Below, piece by piece: positions 32,981 to 37,572 of a stretch of 37,572 bases of DNA. This DNA comes from Nitrospirae bacterium GWC2_57_13 (GTDB lineage: Bacteria > Nitrospirota > UBA9217): contig MHDZ01000037.1 of assembly GCA_001805055.1 (NCBI GenBank), forward strand, positions 1 to 37,572, in the 5' to 3' direction. The notes under the pieces were generated by a model. The model was given only the letters and a program-made list of their open reading frames with translations. It did no database searches and had not been told where the DNA came from. Position 1 is the stretch's first letter, and each line of letters begins with the position of its first letter. Both the position numbers and the translations under genes were made by a program.

Positions 32981-33024
32981 ATGTCTGACTCGAAATTAAC
33001 AACCTGATGGATTATAGCAAAAAA
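32981..33024. repeat. 44-bp direct repeat, copy 1
   Basis: It matches 34309-34352 with three mismatches in 44 (both share GACTCGAAATTA and CAACCTGATGGATTATA). On the minus strand it carries TATAAT upstream of the small membrane protein at 32955. The two copies flank about 1.28 kb that contains the frameshifted gene and the unknown membrane protein. An unrelated 12-bp palindrome GACAATATTGTC follows at 33027-33038. Confidence 0.9.
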
Positions 33025-33132
33025 AAGACAATATTGTCCGACTTATTGAGGCATGAGCGGAGCGAGCAGAAGGCCGATAGTTATAAATGCAGCTAAGAAT
33101 AAGTTGAAGAACCAGGCTAGGTGTTTTTCAAC

Positions 33133-33338
33133 TTAATATCGTATGAAATAGGGTAGGGCCATGAAAATAATAGCAATAAGAATCATAAGAAACACATTGG
33201 AGGCAAAATAAGGGAAAATACATAGCAAAACACCAGACAGGAAAGCAATGCCTCGCTGTTGCTTTTTCCCGCAGATTAAGTATCCCATCCCGATTGAGCA
33301 AACAACACTCCCCACATTATTGATGCCGTAGTATCCAT
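33133..33338 (-). pseudogene. Frameshifted small membrane protein of the GSIGxGYxxYGKK family
   Basis: From ATG 33338 one frame reads MDTTASIMWGVLFAQSGWDT and stops. A second frame, open from GTG 33315, reads (I)GMGYLICGKKQQRGIAFLSG and ends VFLMILIAIIFMALPYFIRY. Related proteins I know begin MDTTxxxWGxLFGSIGxGYxxYGKKQ, so adding one G near 33300 (TTTGCTC to TTTGGCTC) restores a continuous protein of about 67 aa with two membrane helices. The break is either a true mutation or a sequencing/assembly error. Function of the family is unknown. Confidence 0.6.
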
Positions 33339-33427
33339 ACTATCTTAACCTTTTCTTTTGACACATAATGCAGCAACGATACCACAGCGCAGCGGTCGAC
33401 CTTGAACTCCAGGTTCTGCCCGAGCGA

Positions 33428-34195
33428 TTAGTCGAAGTCGTTAAACTTTGCTTTAGTAACAGCCTTTCCATCATTCTCGACAAAACAAGTGAACCTTCCA
33501 AATGACCGGGGAGAGTGAATAATAAATGAGCATGTGCCTTCTCTTTCATAATTCTCCGTGATACGAAAACCGGAATGTTCTAATGCACGCGATCGCACTG
33601 CTTCAATTGATTCGTTCACTATTATTGAGCCGCAAAACTTGCTGATACGGTAATGATCAACTGGGTACACTGCAAAGCTCCCGCCAATCATGAGAATCAG
33701 CAGCGCGGATACAATCCAACGAATTTTTATTTTATAACGTGCGCCAGTTATGCGCGGCATAGAACGCAATGCCCGGAAATCGGCAACAAAATCGCGCAAG
33801 GAGCCCCGATATAACCAAATGGTTCCTGACAGGAAGTACAGAGCAGATGATGCATAAAAATTTTCGCGGCGAAGCATTTCATTTCCAACAATGGAGTGGT
33901 ACAAATAATAAACACCATCGATTACGACCAGGGCCACAGCAACAGCACTTCCGATCCAGAGCAGCCAATACTTGGGACGGAATCTCAGACTAACCAGAAT
34001 GACTCTTACGCTCCACGGTGCACAGAGATACGTCAGCCCCCCCATCAACAGGCTAATGCCGACATCCCAGTCAGAAATACCGTAGTTTAATGCACCAAAC
34101 AGCAGCCAGGCCATCCCAATTGCAAAGCTGGCAAGCTTCCATGGACGTCTTAGCTCTGCAATGTAACTACGATCAGGCAGCATGTTTTGCACCAA
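33428..34195 (-). CDS. Unknown membrane protein with C-terminal soluble domain
   Basis: The 255-aa product has four or five hydrophobic helices in its first 180 residues (ASFAIGMAWLLFGALNYGIS, ISLLMGGLTYLCAP, YWLLWIGSAVAVALVVI, IRWIVSALLILMIGGSFAVY) and a soluble C-terminal part of about 70 residues rich in Arg and Phe (ESIEAVRSRALEHSGFRITE). I recognise no family. TTG at 34195 (GGAG 6 nt upstream) or GTG at 34192 are the likely starts. The base composition is lower in G+C than the flanking cco genes, and it lies inside the segment bounded by the 44-bp direct repeats. No neighbours suggest a role. Confidence 0.6.
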   Translation of the reverse strand: MVQNMLPDRSYIAELRRPWKLASFAIGMAWLLFGALNYGISDWDVGISLLMGGLTYLCAPWSVRVILVSLRFRPKYWLLWIGSAVAVALVVIDGVYYLYHSIVGNEMLRRENFYASSALYFLSGTIWLYRGSLRDFVADFRALRSMPRITGARYKIKIRWIVSALLILMIGGSFAVYPVDHYRISKFCGSIIVNESIEAVRSRALEHSGFRITENYEREGTCSFIIHSPRSFGRFTCFVENDGKAVTKAKFNDFD

Positions 34196-34308
34196 AATTA
34201 TCTCCTGTGGTTAACCAGCGATTGAATGTCGGGTAGGCTTTCATCAAACATGCAACCCTTTTGTATATTTAAACATTTTGCACACCGCCAGCCCATCGAA
34301 AAAACTTT

Positions 34309-34352
34309 ATGACTGACTCGAAATTATCAACCTGATGGATTATAACAAAAAA
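34309..34352. repeat. 44-bp direct repeat, copy 2
   Basis: Matches copy 1 (32981-33024) with three mismatches in 44. It lies 57 nt downstream of the ccoS stop and about 115 nt upstream of the unknown membrane protein. On the minus strand it carries the same TATAATCC as copy 1, with T for C next to it. Confidence 0.9.
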
Positions 34353-34408
34353 TATATGGCCTTGTCGTATTTATCATGCTTGGCAACCCTCTTCGGCTAT
34401 GCCAAATT

Positions 34409-34570
34409 TCAGCTATCCTCGTCCATCATCCGGTGCTTGGGCCGCTCCACGTCGTCGAACTGGCCGGACTTGACAGCCCAGAGGAAGATGAACCACCCGG
34501 CGAGGCCGAAGGCGAACATCAGAATTATGAGGGCGATGATGGTCCAAAGCATATGAACTAGGCTCCGCAT
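34409..34570 (-). CDS. ccoS: cbb3-type cytochrome oxidase assembly protein CcoS
   Basis: The 53-aa protein has one membrane helix (WTIIALIILMFAFGLAGWFI) followed by FLWAVKSGQFDDVERPKHRM, which matches the WxxxSGQFDDxExPxxRML pattern of CcoS. CcoS is needed for assembly of the cbb3 oxidase, probably heme or copper insertion, together with the CcoI ATPase. Start ATG at 34570 is chosen to begin the family region; in-frame starts further up (34603) and at 34552 are possible. It follows ccoI on the same strand after a 283-nt gap, so co-transcription is possible. Confidence 0.9.
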   Translation of the reverse strand: MRSLVHMLWTIIALIILMFAFGLAGWFIFLWAVKSGQFDDVERPKHRMMDEDS

Positions 34571-34853
34571 CTCAAATGACAAATTCTCAACGTCCTCGCA
34601 CAAAACCGAAAAACTATCATTCTCGCAGAGGCGCAGAGCTCGCAGAGAAATACATTAACTCGGTTTTAAACCCAGATTTAAGGTTTCCTTTGCGTCCCTC
34701 TCCGTCCCGCCTCTGATGTTATTAGAAACGGAGCGAGGCGCGCCTTGGCGGTTCAATTACATTCTTTTTGTTTCACCGGTTTGAAACGGCCCCTCGCTAC
34801 TGATCAGCGTTGATCTGCGTCTAGCTATAATATTGCACGGTACCCTGTAAATG
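34571..34853. other. Gap between ccoI and ccoS with low-complexity repeat, no gene
   Basis: A CGCAGAG-type degenerate repeat occurs at about 34624-34650 (CGCAGAGG, CGCAGAGCT, CGCAGAG). A copy of the dispersed TGATCTGCGTCTA-like element is at 34808-34826. Nothing coding is supported. Confidence 0.7.
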
Positions 34854-37373
34854 TCATCTCGCTCTCAGCGAGTTCGTCACCACCGACACGGAGCTCACCA
34901 CCATTGCCGCCGCTGCCACGACAGGCACGAGCATCCCCGAAACTGCGAGCGGCACTGCCGCGACGTTGTAAAAAAAAGCCCAGAAGAGGTTCTGCTTGAT
35001 GATGCGGAGGGTCTTCCGGCTGATCTCGAAGGCTTCCACCGCAGTTTCCAGGTCCCTGCGGACGAGCACCACGCCTGCGGACTCAATGGCCACGTCCGAG
35101 CCCGAGGACATGGCTATGCCCACATCAGCCGCTGCAAGGGCCGGCGCGTCATTGATCCCGTCGCCTACCATGGCCACGGCCTTGCCTTGCCGCCGGATCT
35201 GACGAACTGCATCGGCCTTTCCGCCGGGCAGAACACCTGCCAGGACCTTTTCAATTCCCATGCCGGATGCGACTACATGCGCTGTCGCCTCATTATCTCC
35301 TGTTATCATCATCACGTCCATACCCAGTTTTTTGAACCGGTTCACTGTCGCGGACGCTTCGGACCTCGGCGCATCCATGAGCGCGATGTATCCAATAAGT
35401 TTTCCTGCGCGCGCAACAAACACCACAGTCATGCCCTGCTCTTCGAGCTGCTGTGCCGCTTCTTCCGCATCGCTCGGGATGTGCACACCCTCGCCTCCAA
35501 GCATCTCTTTCTTGCCCACGAAAATGCGCTTTCCATCCACCGTGGCGCGCACTCCCTGGCCCGGCAAAGCGCGAAAATCACCGGCAGGAAGCAGCTCGAC
35601 CCCCTGGTCCTTCGCATGGTTCACTATCGCAGCGCCGAGAAGGTGTTCTGATGCTTGCTCTGCTGATGCCGCGAGTTGGAGCAGTTCGGATTCCCGCTCT
35701 TCATTCCGCACTCCGCATTCCGCATTCCGCATTCCAATCTTCGATCCCACACTCCACACTTCCTCGACTCCCATCTTCCCCGTCGTGAGCGTTCCGGTCT
35801 TGTCAAATACAACAACGCGCACCGCCCTCATCCGCTCCAGCACGTCCCCGCCCTTGATCAGAATGCCCCTCCGAGCGGCCCTGCCAGTTCCCGCAAGGAT
35901 TGCAACCGGTGTTGCAAGACCGAGGGCACAGGGACAAGCGATCACGAGCACCGACACGGCGCTGAGCATCGCTGCGGCACTGTTGCCGCCTCCCTGCATC
36001 GACCAATACCCGAAGGTCGCCGCAGCCACTGCCAGGATCACGGGAATAAAATAGGCCGATACCCTGTCTGCCAACCGCTGGATCGGCGCAGCAGCGGACT
36101 GGGCATTCTCCACGAGCCTGATGATCTGGGCAAGCACCGTTTCCTGGCCTGTACGCGTTACTTCCATCAGGAGCACGCCAAGACCGTTCATGGTGCCGCC
36201 GATGACCGATGAACCAGGCTCTTTGTCCACAGGTTTCGACTCGCCTGTAACAAGCGACTCGTCTGCTTCCGAGACCCCTTCGAGAACGGTCCCGTCACGT
36301 GCGATGCGTTCCCCGGGCCGCACCTCAAGATGATCGCCCTTCACAACTTCCGAGACTGGTACCATGCGCCTCTCTGCGCCGCGCACCACACGCGCCTCCC
36401 GAGGCTGGAGGGACAGGAGCTTTCCCACAGCCTGGGACGCGGACCGCCGCGCAGCGTGCTCAAGGTACCTGCCCAGCAGCACAAGGGTGATGATCATTGC
36501 CGCAGTGTCGAAGTAGACCTCGCCGCCGAAGAGCATATGGGCAATGCTCACTCCATAAGCCGCGAGCGCTCCGATCGAGATCAGTACATCCATGTTCAGG
36601 GCCCGGTTGCGGATGCCGCGCCATGCGCCGGCCAGAAAAGGCCCGCCTGAATAGAACAGGACAGGCGTAGACACGCCAAAGGCGGCTGCTTCGAGCCACT
36701 TTTTCGTCATCGGATCGATGCCCTGGAAAAAACCGGCATAAAGCGCGATGCTGTACAGCATGAGCTGCATGGAGAAAAAAAAGGCCGTGCCGAGCCGTAT
36801 CAGCAGGTCCCTGCCCTGCCGCTGAAGTGCTTCATCATGAGCTGAAACAGAATAGGGCCGGGCAACATACCCTATAGACCGAAGCCGGGAGAGTATTCTC
36901 GCGAGATTGATAGTCATGCTGTCCCATCTCACCACGGCACGGTGCGTGGCAAAGTTAATGCGCGCTGAAATCACACCCTCGGTTCGCTCCAGCACCAGCT
37001 CGTTCAGCCAGATGCAGGATGCACACCGGATGCCGTCGATCACCAGGTCTGCTTCACGGATATCCCCGTCCTCGCGGATAAAATCTGCCGACCCTGGTTC
37101 CCCGCTCTGCGCGACGTCAGCTGATTCGCCGCCCGACTTGAGTACCTCGGGAATTCCCGGCGAGCTCCAGTACCTCTTGCGGTAAAAATCGCCGAAGCCC
37201 TCTTCCTGTATCATCCGATAGATGGCATTGCAGGCGCGGCAGCAGAAGACCTTGCGGCCTGCGGGATGATCATCATAGACCGCATCCCTGTCAGTGACCG
37301 GAAGCATGCAATGGTCACACAAGAGCGAGGACGATTCAAGCCTGGTCTTTTGCGTCGGAGTTTGTGTTTTCAT
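34854..37373 (-). CDS. ccoI: Copper-transporting P1B-type ATPase CcoI (cytochrome oxidase assembly)
   Basis: The 839-aa protein (ATG 37373; the in-frame extension to 37484 is unconserved repeat-like sequence) starts with a Cys-rich zinc-ribbon-like head (SSLLCDHCMLPV; FCCRACNAIYRMIQEEG), then an HMA domain with IRCASC, eight membrane helices, TGES, the metal-gate motif CPC (IACPCALGLATP), the phosphorylation site DKTGTLTTG, an N-domain SEH, and MVGDGINDAPALAAADVGIAM. This is the layout of CcoI, which exports Cu+ for cbb3-oxidase assembly. It precedes ccoS. A GGAATGC heptamer array is inserted in frame between DKTGT and the N-domain (35702-35736), giving IGMRNAECGVRNEE, which is not part of the family sequence. 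Key residues are intact, so activity is likely retained. Confidence 0.95.
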   Translation of the reverse strand: MKTQTPTQKTRLESSSLLCDHCMLPVTDRDAVYDDHPAGRKVFCCRACNAIYRMIQEEGFGDFYRKRYWSSPGIPEVLKSGGESADVAQSGEPGSADFIREDGDIREADLVIDGIRCASCIWLNELVLERTEGVISARINFATHRAVVRWDSMTINLARILSRLRSIGYVARPYSVSAHDEALQRQGRDLLIRLGTAFFFSMQLMLYSIALYAGFFQGIDPMTKKWLEAAAFGVSTPVLFYSGGPFLAGAWRGIRNRALNMDVLISIGALAAYGVSIAHMLFGGEVYFDTAAMIITLVLLGRYLEHAARRSASQAVGKLLSLQPREARVVRGAERRMVPVSEVVKGDHLEVRPGERIARDGTVLEGVSEADESLVTGESKPVDKEPGSSVIGGTMNGLGVLLMEVTRTGQETVLAQIIRLVENAQSAAAPIQRLADRVSAYFIPVILAVAAATFGYWSMQGGGNSAAAMLSAVSVLVIACPCALGLATPVAILAGTGRAARRGILIKGGDVLERMRAVRVVVFDKTGTLTTGKMGVEEVWSVGSKIGMRNAECGVRNEERESELLQLAASAEQASEHLLGAAIVNHAKDQGVELLPAGDFRALPGQGVRATVDGKRIFVGKKEMLGGEGVHIPSDAEEAAQQLEEQGMTVVFVARAGKLIGYIALMDAPRSEASATVNRFKKLGMDVMMITGDNEATAHVVASGMGIEKVLAGVLPGGKADAVRQIRRQGKAVAMVGDGINDAPALAAADVGIAMSSGSDVAIESAGVVLVRRDLETAVEAFEISRKTLRIIKQNLFWAFFYNVAAVPLAVSGMLVPVVAAAAMVVSSVSVVTNSLRAR
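35702..35736. repeat. GGAATGC heptamer array inside ccoI
   Basis: On the minus strand five units (GGAATGC, GGAATGC, GGAATGC, GGAGTGC, GGAATGA) lie in the reading frame of ccoI and encode IGMRNAECGVRNE. The array sits in the loop after the phosphorylation site, where family members have a short variable linker. Confidence 0.95.
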
Positions 37374-37492
37374 CTGAACATGCCTTTGCAGCCGGCGGAA
37401 GCATCGCACCTGGAACAAAAATGACTGAACACGAATTGCACACATGGAACAAATGACACGAATAAGAACTTCATCCTTTAACACTACCTTAT

Positions 37493-37570
37493 TTATCCGA
37501 CCTGATCCGTGCCATCCGTTGTTTCCGTGTCCAAACCCCTCTTCTTATTCTTCTGGCTCTTCTCCAAGTC
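37493..37570 (-). CDS. Possible C-terminal end of an upstream gene (25 codons)
   Basis: At the right edge a minus-strand frame, DLEKSQKNKKRGLDTETTDG and five more codons to TAA at 37495-37493, is open. The last part (DTETTDGTDQVG) lies in the ATCCGTG-type repeat, so the true end may be earlier. It could be the C-terminus of another cco gene, or nothing. Confidence 0.2.
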   Translation of the reverse strand, partial: DLEKSQKNKKRGLDTETTDGTDQVG

Positions 37571-37572
37571 GA

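Noticed and set aside
33339-33427. GC-richer fragment with frame LGQNLEFKVDRCAVVSLLHY on the minus strand
   Set aside because: May be a gene remnant but I cannot identify it and it has no start or stop context; too weak to list.
37374-37484. N-terminal extension of CcoI to an ATG at 37484
   Set aside because: It covers a low-complexity stretch (TTCGTGTCATTTGTTCC-type) and lacks the conserved start; ATG 37373 begins the family region.

Overview
The window reads as a chromosomal stretch of a moderately GC-rich, Gram-negative, respiring bacterium. Evidence: TolC/RND/MacAB envelope machinery, a Tat component with molybdenum-cofactor maturation (mobA-tatA), menaquinone synthesis by the futalosine route (mqnA), a split-Soret-type c-type cytochrome and cbb3-oxidase assembly genes (ccoI, ccoS). 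Gene content and the many short intergenic repeats suggest a Nitrospirota- or Desulfobacterota-like lineage, but this is inference; there is no rRNA gene to settle it.

Region 1 (1-2.8 kb) is accessory and AT-richer. A partial IS200-like/REP-associated transposase sits at the left edge. It is followed by three small minus-strand genes (cupin, lipoprotein, HEPN-motif protein), each followed on its 3' side by an imperfect palindrome that begins RYYYAAC-like and ends GTTRRRY-like. This layout resembles integron gene cassettes with attC sites but no visible integrase. A cluster of five 18-bp AATATT-centred palindromes and an array of CCCTGTA heptamers separate it from the core genes.

Region 2 (2.8-8.7 kb) is housekeeping: bifunctional Rel, RecJ, TatA (59 aa, overlapping mobA), MobA and CysQ. 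Region 3 (8.8-11.3 kb) holds a small secreted Cys-rich protein, a Tat-exported C_GCAxxG_C_C/split-Soret-like cytochrome, a DUF2318 lipoprotein and a duplicated DUF2892-like membrane protein.

Region 4 (11.5-16.6 kb) is a minus-strand MacAB-TolC operon (TolC, an SRPBCC/CoxG-like protein, adaptor, ATPase, permease). Region 5 (16.7-22.1 kb) looks like a bacterial ceramide/sphingolipid locus: serine palmitoyltransferase-like enzyme, NAD-dependent CerR-like reductase and a YghO/bCerS-like GNAT acyltransferase, next to a PAP2-fold enzyme and a CTP-type lipid kinase. Region 6 (22.1-29.4 kb) has a CDF metal exporter, mqnA, and a TetR-TolC-RND operon that lacks an adaptor gene; the TetR gene has a promoter with an 18-bp palindromic operator.

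Region 7 (29.6-37.6 kb) carries a CsgG-like/TPR protein, a TauE/SafE-family membrane protein, a DUF1287 protein, three small or unknown membrane proteins (one apparently frameshifted) associated with a 44-bp direct repeat, then ccoS and ccoI.

The observations I consider most worth following are the integrase-less cassette array with a HEPN cassette, the sphingolipid locus, three sigma70-like promoters whose -10 box lies 6-7 nt before the start codon (leaderless genes), and the several families of 7-bp tandem repeats, one of them inside the ccoI coding sequence.
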